From the NCBI GenBank assembly GCA_020055645.1, contig CM034548.1:26958201-27022200 (forward strand): a stretch of DNA of 64,000 nucleotides, read 5' to 3'. Below the pieces are notes generated by a model, which had not been told where the DNA came from, searched no databases, and was given only the letters and a program-made list of their open reading frames with translations. Made by a program: the position numbers and the translations under genes. Shown here piece after piece: positions 47,836 through 63,313 of the stretch. This DNA comes from Tomocerus qinae. Lineage: Eukaryota > Arthropoda > Collembola > Entomobryomorpha > Tomoceridae. Positions within the stretch are counted from its first letter, which is position 1; every line of letters begins with the position of its first letter.

Positions 47836-49857
47836 TGTGTGTAGGCACCAATGAATTTCGTTTCCTGTAGTTTCCTCCTACCTACTGCAGATTTCATTTA
47901 CGCACTTTCCCTACTCCATTGACAGGTATAGTACAGAAGACAGAAGTAATAATATTATTTAGATCCACTAACTATTAGTTATGATCCAAGTACAAACGTA
48001 ACGGGAGTATTGTACTAATAAATGTTTCTCAGCGTTATTAAGCGTAGTTTATGCATGGTGGTCGTATAGATGTTTTATATCACCCCAATAGAGAATCTGA
48101 TAGCAAATAAGGATTCGACTGCTGGTACAGTAATAAAGTAGGTACCTTAAAATTCTGTAGCAAGTATTTGTACGTGCATTATGTGTGTATACTTATTGTT
48201 AGTATAAGTTATAGAGGTATATAATAAGAGACCTATTATACATAGTACAGTGATCATATAAAACAAGTAGATACCTAATGCAAGTACTTTCTGGCTCGAA
48301 TGGCACAAAAGCTGATGCGGAATACTTTAAAAGCAGTGCGTTACGTGCCTTACTGTCTAAATGTTCGTTGAAAGAGTTGCCACAGTGTAGGAATGGTTGT
48401 AATAGTGTGACACTACGAATGACTGAGTAAAGTAACACCAAAACATTCATGTAGCTAGTAATTCACAGACTGAGCTCCACATCCCATTCACTGCCTTTTC
48501 ATAGTCAATCTACAGATATTCTCCAGAATGCGACAGTGTAAGTAAACGCAGACGGGAAGAAAATCACTTCTTTTGGTTTGCAAACTATAAAATATATATA
48601 CCTACTACAGAATGTTCTAATACAATTTACTGTTGCAATGCTATAATAAGTAGGTATATAGATATATTGATAGGTAGCCACCACCAGTCTTTGTAAGTAA
48701 ATTTGAGGAGGATGTCGATGTCGCCGAAGGTATAGAAATAAAGGAGTTTGCATAGTAGTACATGTAAATACAGCAATAGTGTTAGCTATTGCTCCATGTG
48801 AAACACATCTAGTAAAGTTAAGTACATTCTACTACAGCTCACAATGAGTATTCACGACTTGCATAATACCTACTGTCCTATAGTGAGTGTGGTTGATGTA
48901 ATATTGTAGATAGAATGTTGTAGTGTAAAGTTCTGTGGCCAGTATGGCTATACATTAGCAGAGTAGATTGCAGATATAGGAAATGTTGGAATAGTTCTTG
49001 AAAAATAAGACCAATAAAGCCAGGCCACAAAAGTAGTAAAATGTAGGGGAAACACAATCTTGGGTCTACAGTATCTTAATGCATGGCAGTAGCACATTGC
49101 ATTGCTGTGGAATATAATACTGACATTCGTCTAAATAGAGGAGCAGAGCTGGGCATATAAATACCTAGAAAGTTTACGTTTCCCATTTGCCTTTGGAGTC
49201 GGAGATTGCTAAGTGGATGGCCCTGATGTGATGTACATACATTCGTAAAGAAAGCTTTAGAATGACATTAGTTGTGTTTTTCTTGTTTGTTTCCTTATTA
49301 GAAGCCGGAGTTAGAGAGGACCACTAGTTTTTACACGATGCCATGCTCACCACTTACGTAGATATCATTGCCGAGACTTTTTTCCATTCTCCATGGGTTA
49401 TTGTCGTGAAGGGAAATGGAAATGGAATAGCGGTACTTGGACTTACACTATTATTACAAATAAAATGTTGATAGGATGACTAGACTCTTTCCTTACTCAC
49501 CGACCTAACGGGAATATGATGAAAAGGAAATGTGAACTGACGATGAGAAAAAAGAGCTTATAGTGGAGCAGATGGTAGTCTCTGATAAAATGGACGGAGC
49601 AACTTGAACATCTCCGCTTTCTTTCTTTTGCATTGCCCTGCTTTCCTCCACTCCACTTCAGTTCAGTTTATTCTAGTGCATAGTTCAGTTAGGGTGAGAC
49701 GACAGACGAGAGACTTGTTGTAATGTAATGTGATGTTATGACGAAGTGTGTGTTATGTCGTACTATTACTACTCTAAATGTAATAATAGGAGATGTGGAC
49801 TCGACGACTATATCCCCTAACTACTCCTCCTACGGTAATAGTACACTACACAATATT

Positions 49858-49869
49858 AGTACTAGTACT
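49858..49869. repeat. 12-bp perfect palindrome AGTACTAGTACT
   Basis: It lies in an ACT/AGT-rich stretch that also explains the threonine-rich frame at 49738-49995. Confidence 0.6.
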
Positions 49870-52712
49870 ACTGGAGTGCTAACGATAACTACTACTACCT
49901 ATCTACATACAGATACAGGCATTTACACTACAGATGTATATTACAAAGGAAACTACTATAATAAAGCATGTGTGTATAGGTACTATAAGAAATAAGTACT
50001 TTAGACTTGTTATCGTTAGTTAGGGTATCTTTATATTTTATGGTCGCTGGTTTGGTTTTGCTTGACTTAACTGTGACTCTCATAGTTTTTCTTGGTTTTT
50101 CCAATGGGTGTACCTAAGTTCATGTGTGAGACGACGAGTGAAAGCTCGCACTACGACTACAACTACATCGTCCTCTATTTTCCTTTACTTATACTAAAGA
50201 TAGCTGTTGCTTTCCCCGTCTGTTTTGCTTTCCCTTTCCGTTTCACTTGTTCGTAGATTGCGACTTGTGTTCTGTCCTTCCTTAGTGAAACACACATACC
50301 TACATCTAATATGTATTAAATGTTACTATAAGACGACATACCAAGTATAAGTCAACTAAGCAAGAGTCATATAGTCTTTGTCGTCGTTGCTTTCCCATCA
50401 TCACATTTGGCTGAAGAATGGGGAATGGGAATGACTTGCTCTAGTCTCTTCAATGTACATACTTACTACTACCATCCTATCTGCACCACATACATACTAT
50501 AGTATATATATAAATTTACTATAAAGAAACTACAATTTATATTGAGTCTAGTAGTAGCTAGTATAGCTGGTCGTAGTGGTAGTTTTTGCTTTAGTGCATA
50601 GTTGTATATGTGTTGTGTTTCGCTGCTCTCTGGTTGGCTGAGTGCGTTTTGATTTGTTCTGCAGGAAGAGGATTAGAGATAAAGTACCTCAGAGAGCAGC
50701 CGACTTCTTGTTCTAGTTTTTGCAATAATAGAAGCCGTTACATTTTATAGCACTGCTTGGCCACTTGCACTTACACTCTCTCTGAAATTACACCTTTTAA
50801 TCCCCAACAATGCCCTCATACCTATCACTTCACTAAAACAGCCAGCAAGTGCAAGACAAACCGACTCGTAAGTATTTTTTACTCTTTTTTCTATTTGCAC
50901 TCTGCTCAGATACTAAAACTTTGGACATGAACGGAGAGTTTCACACTTACATTACAAGTCCAGTCCACTCCGCTCTGCTCACCTCACTTAGCATTGGACG
51001 ACCGAGACTAACTGCATGGCACTAGCACCGAGGAGGTTTGGACAACGCGACGCACTTCCCAGCTGCACTCTTATTGCAACTATATCAGACTCTTGTGCTT
51101 ATGGAGCAAAGAAATGCTCAATGACCTGAACTAACTATCGTCCACGACTTTGCCAAAGAAATTTTTCAGGCGATAATGGACTTTTCCCCACTTTTTAAAT
51201 CTTTTCAAATCTCTAATGTCACACTACGACCACAGCACTACATTACGCCCTCATCAATTTGATCAGAGAAAATGCTATTACTTTAGTTACTCCTAACGAT
51301 TCTTGTAAGGAGACTTACTTTGGGTTAAAATGTCAAAATAAAACATTTTTTGACTTTTCACTTTAAGAGTTTTTCATGGGAAACGCCATTTCATCATAGT
51401 TTTCCCCTTTTTTAGAGATTACGTGATGAACTATGTCATATTAGACAGGATGACGTAAGCATTATATTTAGTGGGGCATGTCTTCTGCGCACTAAATTAC
51501 ACATGGGCACCTATTTCTATATGTGGTTTTGAATTTCGGTAGAAAGACGAATGCCCAGCAATTACTAGGCATGAATATCCGTATATTATATTTATATTAT
51601 TAAACAAAAGGATATTATGCTATTACTCAACAGCATTGGACGGTACATTTTATTTTTGTTATGTAGTTATATATCAAAGTTCCGTCAATAGAGATGGGAA
51701 GAGTCACGGCATGTAACTTTATGCACTTATAAAAGGGTTGTGTAAAATCATGACAAGCTTTTTTCATCTAACGATTGTTTTTTGGGAGGTACGTATGAGA
51801 AAATAATTACAGGTTCTTCTGTTCAAAGGGATAAATTTAGTTGAGCTTGAAAAGGCACGGCGATAGTGAAAAGTACAAAGAGCAGCATATTTCTACTTTC
51901 TCCTCCCAGCAATCTGAAAGTATATAGGAATTTACATAACAATTTACATAACAGTCTGAAGGAATAACAGCTTTTTTAGTTGAAAAGGCACACTAAAAAT
52001 TTTTGTCGTGGTTTGGTATTGGTTGTTCGGCCTGCTGCGATAAAAATTGTTGCGTTTTTGTTGAAAAAGAAGGTAGGCATTGCATTAGATGGAGAAGCGA
52101 CCTGAATTAGAGATTGGGAATGAAAAGAAAAACTAAGGCGTTGCATAGTGGTATAGGAGTGAGAGAATCCAAAGGCAGGTTGTTGTCGTATGAACGTATC
52201 GTGGAATCAGCTTTCCCAGGAGTGGCGGCGGATGCATGACTCACGCCTGAATTGGTAAAAATAATTGGGATTAGGGAAAGACGGGAGAAAGCTTTCTGCA
52301 AATGGGAAGGTGAAAGCTGTCTAAAAGCAGTTCCAAGTAGAAGAAGCATGCTTCCATGGCTCTTTGCTTTGCTTTCTCGACTATGATAGGTAGCTACCCT
52401 CCACTAGTAGTACAACAGACACTACTTACTCGCACTCTCTCTCCTACATCTCTTGCAAGTACAGTTTCACACACAGAGAAAGAAACGGCAAGTCACGCAG
52501 TAGTGGAGGAAAAGACGGAGAGTGGTGATAGGAAAAAAGATAAACCTGTGGATCTGGAGTAAGCGAGGTGAAAAGACAGAATGTATGTTCCCAATGTTGA
52601 TCTCAAATCCCAGCTGAGTTGATGCTTCAGGGTACATCAACTTTCGGTAATATCACGGAAAGGTAATGCATTAGCTTTGTATGTTTTCTGTTTGCCTTCT
52701 CAATACAGAAAT

Positions 52713-52726
52713 AGAGAGAGAGAGAG
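52713..52726 (+). repeat. (AG)7 microsatellite
   Basis: Seven perfect units in a GC-richer stretch (52.1-53.1 kb). Confidence 0.8.
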
Positions 52727-55700
52727 GATTTTCTAGGGAAAAGAAGCCAACTCAGTCAATCCTAAACTGGAAAAAGAAAAGGTAAAAGGGGCCATTCGAC
52801 TTCTCTTACTCTCTCGCTCATTCTCTAGGGAAATCGCTCCAAATAATGCTCGCCGAGAAGAGTCTGTCGGCTCAAGATTCACCAAAACACGGCACTCGTC
52901 CGACTCTCTGTCCATCTTCATTTATTTCTCACTCATCCCACTTCACCCATTTTTTCTCCATTCAGCACAGTCAACGGGAACCTCATGTAGGAGGGAACTC
53001 GCACAGACAGACCACAATATCCACTAACTCTACTATTAGAATACACTACTACCTTGTCTTCTCTCAACAACTAGCTACTACTATCTGTGATGGTGAGCAC
53101 CCACTATAAATACCTAGCACATTATAAAACTTTATTACCAGCTACTGGATACTTCTAAGCTACTTTACTCCCTACTTTCTCCTTCTCAAATTTCAATCAA
53201 ATGACCCGTGCTTAAGATCAATACAAACTTACCACCAGAAACTCCACTACAATGCCAACTTGAAAAAGGGTGGAAATCTTATCTCCCTCTCTATATCCAC
53301 AAATTGTCATTCAAGCCCAAGTGCACTCAACAAAAACTTGTGTACCTACTAAACTACGCAGAAATAACACCATAAATCCATTTACATTTATTCTCATATC
53401 TCAGAAATTATAATAACTTACGATATCCTTTATTTCCTGTATTCATTCTGTACAGACAGACAAACTCATGATAGGTATAATGGTACTGTAGTCGCTACCT
53501 TTGAGGCAATTCACTTACAGTTGGTGAGTGGAGTTGTAAGAGAAAGTTCTGAAGGGGCATCGTGATTTTTCTTAGTTAAGTTGCAGAGTGTGAAGGGAAG
53601 GAAGAGAAAAGCTGTGCTAAGCTTTCTACATTCTACATACATCTTCATATATTGTATTCTGTGCGTGTATCGCTCAGCCAACTGTATTTTGGGTTAGCGC
53701 AGCTGATGTCTATCTTATTTAATACCTAAGTATTATAAATATGCAGTGGGCGAGAGGGTGCCCATATTACATTCCCTGTACAGTCAACGTGGATTTAGTA
53801 GAGATACAACCTGAAGGACGTACATCTTGGTTCTATCCACTTGTCCATCTCCCTAATACCATCTAAAGCACTTCCCGAACTAAAAGTAAGCAAATAAAAG
53901 CCATTAGAGTCGTCGAGTCAACTAATATCGTATAATTCAGTGAATATACAGCATAGTAGGTAGTCGTGCTAGTATGAGGAACCGCGGCTTATTTACTTAT
54001 TGGATACCAGACTAACGGATTTCTGATTCCAGTCGAGTCTCTAGCATTTTTTATTGGAGACACTATACACTTACATACATGTGGTTCTGTAATATGCATT
54101 TTGCTATTGTTTGGTAACGGATATAGTCGGATACATTAGAAGCGTTGATTTGGCTTCAGATTTGCTATTCTGTATCTGACTTATTTACCAGTAGGGCAAA
54201 CTGCTTTTCACGTGTCAACCATTCTGAGAGTGGATTTTACAATGTGGAGGTTGTAGATCTCGTCGGCGAGATTTCATTCTAAAATCACGGAAGCCAGTCG
54301 GAATGCTCTGCTTCAAAGGTAAATGAGCACACCCCGGCCTAATTTAGAGTCTATTGAGGCACTTCATATGGAATGTCTCGTCGCAGCCTGTCGTGACTAA
54401 TCTCACCTCAATCAACCCTCCTAATGAATTCCCTTTGGTGGAGACGACAAAAAATTGTCTGCTTTACACTAATGATTCCAATAATGATACCATAGGCGGA
54501 AAGAATAGCGACACTTTCTCCTTTCATCCCAATTACATCACGTACATGGATCTCACACTCTTGAAACACTACCTTAAAAATCTCGACAAACAGCCTTTGC
54601 TTTATTCTTCACTCTCCTCGCTACGCTAGTCATTAGTAACTGTCATTCCAATTTCAAAAGCTTCTTCTAATACTAAATTCTACGAAAAACTAAGAACACA
54701 ACTGCTTTCACTCCAAGCCCTCCATTTATTCCCATCTCACTCTTTTAATGATTTTTATCTCCCTCTCCTAGCCTCTTTCCTACTTATCATCACAAACAAA
54801 CGACTAAATTTTTAATACAATTCCATTATCTTTTCCTTGTACTTTCACCATTCTTTCTCACATCAGTATTTTATTTAGAGCACGTAGCAGATTATAATTA
54901 TAAGACAACAAGCACATACAAAATAAGCTAAATTACAAAGTGATGTCAAGTATAGGTGAACAGTTAATAAGCAAAAAATATTGTATATCAATGGAATAAA
55001 AACTCTTTTGTGCTCAAAGTATTTTTAACGATGGAGAGAAGTGGAATCATTACGAGAAGATAAAACTTTCTTGGAACTAACTTTAATATTACAAAGGGAA
55101 GACAAGTTTGACCTTACATTAAGCTATCTCTATGCTACATATTTCTATATTTCTAGTAATTTAATTAGCTAGCTAGAAACACAAATGAAACTAAGTAACT
55201 CACAATTAGTTAGTCTTTCTATAGTTCGTTTAATTAGAATTTATTTTCACAGTAGAAGAGCTCACGCGTTCAAATAATGGTAGGATAACAAGTATTTATA
55301 AATTATAATCAACAAATACTAAGCTCATTAACGCACTAGAGAGCAAAGGTGGGTAGATCCATTTCTAAGTATACCCAAATAAAATAACGAATTGTTTTCC
55401 AAATTACTTTCGTACTCATCTCTCCTAATGCAGCTTTCCTAGTTTATAAACAGCCTTGCACTTCTCTCTACACTAATTCAGAAAATGTCAGCAAAGGAAA
55501 ACAACAGTTTTTGAGCTGATTATAGGCAGATATCTTTTGTCTGTTAAGTATAGGAATATAGACAGCTACGTATTGTGAATTACATATAGACAAAACATTG
55601 ATATCTTCCATAAACTCACGTGCACTACATGCCTCTAGTTTACTAATTGTATCCGTAAGCATAGAATCAGAAATGCAGAACGTGTAGAATGGAGGACTGA

Positions 55701-58700
55701 GGTTATCTCCGCCGGTAATTATGGTCTAATTAAGGGATGTTTTAAAGGGCAACTGGTCGCTTGCCTTCTAAGCAAAATGATTATCTGTCGAGTCTCTGCC
55801 TGCCGGCTTGTTAATATCACAATGCCCACATCTACTACTTTTCTATTTACAACTTTATATCTCTCTCTCCGACGTCTCTACCTACTCCACCTTTGCACTT
55901 TGCTTGATCATACTCTACTATAGTAGCAAAGTCAGCCAACATGTTTATCTGTCCCTATTCAGTCTGTTGCAAACAAGTATAATATTGTGTAGTACTAAGT
56001 ATACATTTCCGCTGCTCCTACCTTATATCCAACCTCGTACATGCCCAAAGTTTAATATCTATGTATCTTGCCGAAATATTCAGTATATATAAGAACATGG
56101 GATCACTGGAGTGAACTTGGTATCTTTCTACTACAGATATAAATGAAAAGTTAACAAAATAAATGCGATGCTGGATAGTTAGGGACAGTTGACTTCCCTG
56201 GGACTTGGTCCCCATCATCCAGGCAGAGAAAGTAGCTTCACTTTTTAGTATCTTTGTCTGTTTTATGTGACTTTACACCCACCTCTCGACAGTACAATAA
56301 CTGAGAAGTACGAATCTCTATTACAGACGAGGAGGGGAAGGAAGAAGGCAAGCAATAAGTTGAGATTTACAATTAGTCTATTACATAGAGCCTTCTATTC
56401 TCAGCTCTTCCTTCCTAATCTAAATGCTTAGTATTCTCTGATCATTTTCCCTTCCTTCCTTCCTCCGTCCGTTTTGTTTGTTTAAAATCTTAGGGAAAAC
56501 TACGTGCTATTTGCTAGCAGGTATACTACATTTATTTACTAACCAAAGCGATCTAACCTTTTAGTACAGATACTATGGTGAACGGAGTAGATATATGTTT
56601 CAGGTGTTCTCAATAATTCACTGCATTGTATTTAAATGAGTTGTTAATATGAAAGGAATATCAGTCAATTGTTTTGATACTTTTTCTCGAACGTTTCTAA
56701 CAATTTTCTACCCGTATAACTTTGAAAACTATTTTAATAATAATGGATCGAAAAGACTTCGCGGTAGGTACATTATTGTGAATCTGAGCAAGATGAGATG
56801 GTAATGCCTTCCAGGTATATTTAACTAATTTTAATGATTTGCCAAGTATCATAACAGTTCAGCAAGTTTCTTAAATATCGCTTCTAAACTCTTATCCGTT
56901 TTCTCAAGATGATACAAGTTTCCCTCAGGTGGTGAAAACCTGTTCCGAAAAATTGTTATTTCCTAACCCCTTTGCCCTACATAGCCAATAGAAAAAGTGA
57001 TTGGAAAAATCAGTTTTCCGGAGCGTGTCTTCACCTTCTGCCCTGAGCGAAGGGTAGAAAAACTCTTTCCATTATAATGATATTGGTTGTTTCCATCAGT
57101 GACATAAGTGGCTTCGGAGAATTTTTATTTTCCAGAGTACAAGAGCCATGATACTTGTTTTGCTAAAGAAATTGTAGTTGCAAGGCGTAGAATATATTCC
57201 CACCAAAATAAACAATTTAAAGGAGGGTGGATGAATCGGGGATAGGATGAATATTCAAAGATTCAGTGATGGTAAGTAGTGGTAAATTTCTGTGGATATG
57301 ATCACCATGCATATCAAAGGGTAGAAAGAGTTATAGTAAGTGGATATAAAATAAATATAAGGCTAGGAGTTAGTATAGTAAGTAAATTATAGAGAAATTG
57401 CAGGTAAGGTTTGGTGGCCACTTAAAGTTGAGCAGATTGCTCGGCTGCTGGTTGTCCTTCAACGAATTGCAGGGAATCGATAAACAAATGTATTTATCCA
57501 CTTGGGTTGACTCATTGTCATGCAGCGAGGTTGTGGACGTAACAAAGATAACAGTGGATAGCTGAATTTAGCGGAGATAAGAGCGACAGGAACAAGAGAC
57601 TAGTGAAGGGAAAACAAGAGGGTCCTAATTAGTCAATTGCACGACAGGATGGTAAAACAATTCCGGCGACAAGATAGACAGACTGACAGACAAGACAGGG
57701 GAGATAGAGAGACTACCAATAAAACTCATGGAATCCAGCACAGCAACGGAAGTTTCCAGTCAACATCAACTTGAAGGCGTACTGAACCAAAAACCAAAAC
57801 ATGTCAGCTTCTATAAGTACACAACACACTGAACTCAACTCAGTTGTCTTGTTCTATCCTATTTAGCTACGCATTCAAGGAATAACAAAAGTTTTCTATC
57901 TCTAGTGCTGGCTTACTCTGTTAACTGTTATAGCTCTGCTTATCGGCTTCGTGTCTCCAGTCTCCATTCGTGTGGTGTCGTACTCTAGCTCAAGCTATGT
58001 CACAAAGTCATAACTATTTCGACTGCTTGGACTCCCTACCAGACAATGTCAGAGAGCAATGAACCTTAACCAACCAACGTTTTAATACAAGGCTCTATTC
58101 AACTTCCTACCCTTACCTTATACAAACTGCTAAACGACGCCTTTCTCCTTTCTCCTAACTAAAACAGCTTACAAGCCGTTTAAGACATCTTGCCAATCAA
58201 TTCACTGGTCACTGTCCTCTTCTATATCTACAGATATCAAACCTAAATTAAAAACCAACTTTTTACAATTGGAGTATTATGTTGAAATCAGACATTTTGG
58301 ATTTCAGAATTATATTGGAATGTTTGGATACGTTTTCAATAGCTTTACTTTCATTTTTGAATGCTGGCTTTCTCCATTTGCCTTGTATTAGATACTTAAA
58401 GTTATTATGCAACGTTAAGCCGTTTAAAATGCTAGAAATGTACGATTAGTGTTAACTAACGACTTGGTGCCTTGTACTATAACATATTTGGTACTATTGT
58501 CCCTTTCTGTGATGTATTACATAGGTAAATATTATATGCATTAATATAATGATGGCAATATATTGGGGGTGAGTGGTATGCTTATAAGAATTCCATTTGA
58601 AATGTTATGCCGTAGAAACTTTCTCATATTAACCCAATTTTAAGAAGCCATAAAAATATTTGAGCAAAACGACATTGCACGAGGGTTTTCAAATGCTTAC

Positions 58701-61272
58701 CATTTTTGAGACAACATAAATATTCCAAACCGATTCTAAATGTATATAATGCACCCCCAGCTTTTATTCTGTTTTTGATAATTTAACGGTCGCGGTCACG
58801 CCTACGATAAGTGGGATTGCGTTGTATTTATGCTATAAATAAATGCCGTTTTTTATTTTCCCTATTGTATGATTAAATTAATTTGACGTCTGAAACTGAA
58901 ACTTGTGCAATGACTGTGAAACCAAAAGCGAGTGGTAGCTAACTGTTTGTGGTATTTATGATGAATGAATTTAATGCCAAATTTATATGCAAATGACAAG
59001 TAAATAAATTATCACAAGACAGACTGAATTTTGAATGCGGATACATTCGGAAAATATTAGTTTTACTGATTCTTGCTTCCTGTGGTTTAGAAGACTCCAT
59101 GGAACCGACTAAACCAAAAGATTCAATACAGTGGACACTACAGAGAAAGAGGATAGATACAATACAATACACACGTACATATACAGATTACATACAGAGA
59201 TATTATACACTTTTTGCTTGTCACAATTGACGACATATATTACATACTTGCGTATAACTATAACATACATATAACAGTATTTATTTATAATATATATTAT
59301 GTTAATATGTAATAATAGCACATAGAATACATATACATAGGTACGCGGTACGTACAATACTAGATAGTTATGCGCTAAATAATACACTGAGTAGCATATT
59401 ATATCTATGTACTACGTCACTACATTGTACACAGGTATTTTTCAAAGTGTTGCATTATGCTCCAGTTTTCATACAATTACTACCATCTCTAGATAACGGT
59501 GACACAAATTATATAATAACTCAGATATTGCTACAAATCGATATACAATCTACAAAAATGAACAAAACTGACAAAACGGAACAGTAAAAATCATTTTTCA
59601 CAACTTTTACAAAATGTCAGACTATTTTAATAAATTAATATTGTTTAAAAACTAATTGTGAGAAAGTTTTTCGATCGAATTAAATGCAAAAAACTAAAAA
59701 ATGACGCTTCTTGAAAACAATTCAAAAAATGGACTAAAGACTGGAGTAATTGATGAGAAACAGGTAATGCGTTCTATCTATAGATAGCTAAATAGATACG
59801 TGAGCGAGGTACATTTAGACTAAAGTTGTATAATGCTCGCATTATAATTCTAATACGAAACGCGATAAAAATGCTGAAGACTGAAATTGTTCAACGTAAT
59901 AATGTTCAACATAATGTGCAGATAATGCATTATTCATAGACAGGACAAGACCATTACCATACCATTCCAAAATGTTTTCTCTTCCCATAAAAGTTGATAG
60001 AAACGCAACTTTTCCATCTCCTATTCTCAAACAATGCGTTTAATTATATATTTTCTGTCTACGTACTTCAAATATACTAGTAATATAAATTGTAGAAACC
60101 ATACTACAATGTCTACAATACTTATGCGTAGCTTTCCAGTAATCAGGTATGGCATTTGAGTTTTTAACTCAACACTATGGATATAATATATAATATGTGT
60201 AATTAATATATCTGGATTTCTACATCAAGCAGGCTAATTACTAATTTAATTGGTTGAATTAATAAATATCTATCAAGCATTTTACGTACATATAACAATA
60301 CTATTTTTTCTATGTACACAGATATAATTACATGTAGATTCTTGTAACAACACTTTATAACATTCAAAACTATCAACTTCCTTCTTCATCCCTTCCTATG
60401 GAAAGCAAGATTTATATTGTAACGATAAGACATCTAAACACTGACTCCAACTATTTTCATAATCTTAACTCACTTAACTGTATGCACATGTAGATACACA
60501 TATTCAATACAGGACAAAGACATTAAACATCTACCAATATTTAACTACTTCATTTTTTATGTTGTATACCAGCAAACTTGTTGACTGGTTCATCCTTAAC
60601 ACTATGGTAATGTTTAAGTTCGTATGCATGTAATTACAATAACATTTGACTAACAGATATACTCCATACAAATTCACACCGCTTGCTAACTGTATAAGAA
60701 AGAAAAGAAATTATATTCTAATTTCTTTCAAATTAGTTTTTCCATAATTCCCTGTCTGTACCTCAAATGAAATGATGTATTATTTACTCAGAAGTTTGCA
60801 TTTCTCTATAGTATCCTAAGTATTGTTCTGTGTAAGTCAATATAATGTTAAAGGGAAATCTATTCCAGATCAACTAATTGTGTTTCATTTGAAAGTCAAA
60901 AGGGACTATTTATTTAGTACTTAAATGTAATTTCTAACATCCAGTATTAGCCATTGGGAATGTACTTTAAGTCTAATTTTACCTATTAAGTAATAATATG
61001 TCGAAATTTTAAAGAAATGCAATAAATAATTATTCGCAATGGTGAGATACTTTAGCAATTAGCACAAAATTCGTTTTCCTTTTGTATTGTTTTGACAATC
61101 TAAGTACAAGTCTAAGTATAGCTTTTACACAATTACTTTTAGATATACTGTAATATATATGTATATATTTTATATATTTTGTGAACTTTTATATCGGTTA
61201 ATTATTGTTAGGTATGTCAATAGATATCTGTATTTGTTCAGTTGCACCACTACCAAACTGCTACTCAATGTA

Positions 61273-61311
61273 AATAGATAGACAGACAAATAGATAAGTA
61301 GATAGATAAAT
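61273..61311 (+). repeat. degenerate TAGA/GACA tetranucleotide repeat
   Basis: Imperfect TAGA units with two GACA variants in the middle. GACA-rich sequence also occurs at about 57668-57697. Confidence 0.7.
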
Positions 61312-61365
61312 TAATATTATGTGAATTATTTCCGAAATATTCTGTTTAATGTGTAGTATGTAATT

Positions 61366-61386
61366 ACAATGTACAATGTACAATGT
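61366..61386 (+). repeat. 7-bp tandem repeat (ACAATGT)3
   Basis: Three perfect units plus a partial fourth (ACA). Odd-length short tandems like this are less common than di- and trinucleotides in the window. Confidence 0.75.
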
Positions 61387-63302
61387 ACAGATGAATTAAT
61401 GTAGAGTATGCAGTAGATAATTACTACAGGTGGAAGTGTTTTAAATTTCCTTCATTGTGCTAACCTAAGCACTTGAATGCCAATATGTTTAAGTTCTACT
61501 TGTACATAAAGATAGGGGAGTTAATTATGTGGGGTGAAATGACTATTAAGAGATATACGACCTATTCAATTCACTTTTACACCAAAGACTCTGCTTAGTA
61601 ATTACCCTCCACGTAGTAGTACTCATGTATAATAATAGTGTGTTTATGGTACTAACTTTTTGTGTTGAATCTCAAAGAAACACATTTCTATCGTGATTAA
61701 TCTTAGTCTCGTCAATTTCATTTGAAATTATTATCATCTCCTAAAGAAATGAGGAAGGATATGCTAGAGTGCAGTACAGTACACACACAGGGACCAATTG
61801 AGTATGTACTAATTCACTAATGTAAATTTCATTCAAGTCCATAGTTCATACTTTTACACTTGCATACATTAGTTGTATTATATGGTAATTAGTACACTAC
61901 CGATGACACTAAGAGTTTTCTTCAAGCATTTTTTTTTGGTTTGTTTCTTTTGCTACATTTGTTACATGTCCGTAGACCATGCACACAATTATCCATTAGT
62001 GCATATGTAAATGCAAATAGTTGTTGACTACATTTAAGATCCTGTAAATGTGCGGAAATTAATGGAAAAAACTGGTGGGACTATTAAGAAGGTATTGCAC
62101 TGTTTGAGTGCAACCTGTTACGAACATAATATGTAGCTCTAATAGAAGAGTGTGCTGTTATCTTTCGCTTGCAGCATATAAATCTGTATTATTCTAGTAT
62201 TAGGGCTTCCTTTGAATTGTAACTACAAGAAATGTAGGTATATGTTTGTTCATGAGAAGATTTAGAATCCAGACTAAAGTGTCTACATTGTATAGTCTCA
62301 TTTGTTTCTCAATGTAGTTCCAATTTTGAATTTCGACAGAGCTACGTTATATCAAATTGGTTGACTATTTGTATTTACCGGAATGTGGATATATTATTTT
62401 TGACACCTGTCTATAGAATCACATATGAATTGAATACCCAATTTCCAAAGGTTTTTCTGTCCTTCTCTACATGTTAAAATGGGTATTGTTGAAGAAATGT
62501 GTTCTATATGCTGAGGGAGTCTGATTATATTTCTGTAGCTGTTGTAAGTTTTCCTACAGAGATAAATACGATGCTTGTTAATAATTTCGTGTATAAATGT
62601 TATGTAGATGTAATAATTTAGCTAGATGTAGGAAAGTAAGAATGAGTCAGTAGCTAAGCGACTTGGAATTTCGATCCACTGAAGACTCACAGATGGGAAA
62701 AGCTCAGCTTTAGCATGTCACTGCATTTGACAATGAAAAAATGAAGAAAGGGACGTTAACGGAGAGATGAAGATGCGTATTTGTAGTAGATACCTTTATA
62801 GACTAGTCTTCGACGGAGTGGAAAGAAGAGAGTTGACTTTGACTGGAGTTTAACTAAAAGTACAACTATATTGAGTCTCTCTCCTGTTTTCTGGAATTCC
62901 AGCGACTGGAGATAGAAGGACTTTAATGCAACTGTTCCGGAGCTTTTGTGTTCTTACATTTACGTCCTCTCGCCATCCAACATCCAACCAACCCCACATC
63001 AGCTACATGGGCTGGACTTTTACTATCGTTTTCCATGTACTCCTGCAAACTGCAGATAGTAGTATGTATAAGAGCTTTCAAAGTTTTGTCGAAGTCAACT
63101 CGTGTACTTATTTTCTTACGATCTTCTTCCCTGCTACAGCGTCCGGAATGTCTACTCTAAGTAACTGTAGTGTAGATAGTAACAATAAGACGAAACATAA
63201 CATCTCCCTCCCTATATATACTTAGTACTTACATATTAGGTATACTATACACACGTATATATAGTCTTACAATGTATGGGACACATCAATAAAATTCAGG
63301 AG

Positions 63303-63313
63303 GAGAGAGAGAG
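63303..63313 (+). repeat. short (GA)n run
   Basis: GAGAGAGAGAG, followed by TAGTAGATAG. Part of the repeat-word-rich right end. Confidence 0.6.

Larger units (their letters stand above)
41900..49700. other. no confident gene; AT-rich with scattered short frames
   Basis: Contains the low-confidence frames at 44220-44540 and 46641-46856. Otherwise only AT-rich low complexity and isolated short palindromes. Confidence 0.55.
49700..53160. other. no gene recognised; less AT-rich texture
   Basis: By eye this stretch is somewhat GC-richer than the 29-47 kb region, especially 50600-51060 and 52100-53100. It carries overlapping short frames on both strands (52107-52349 minus, 52356-52562 plus, 52846-53109 plus). 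The frame at 52356-52562 starts at an ATG and ends in a charged KKDKPVDLE tail; no family is recognised. An exon or promoter here would not surprise me, but I cannot support one. Confidence 0.5.

Noticed and set aside
49592..49602. TGGACGGAG, matching the miR-184 5' end
   Set aside because: Divergence follows after nine bases and there is no star arm or hairpin.
49738..49995. Threonine/tyrosine-rich 85-codon frame
   Set aside because: It is a translation of an ACT/TAC-rich low-complexity stretch.
54354..54629. 91-codon frame with balanced codons
   Set aside because: It starts at TTG just after an in-frame TAG, with no ATG near the start, no family and no splice signals I trust.
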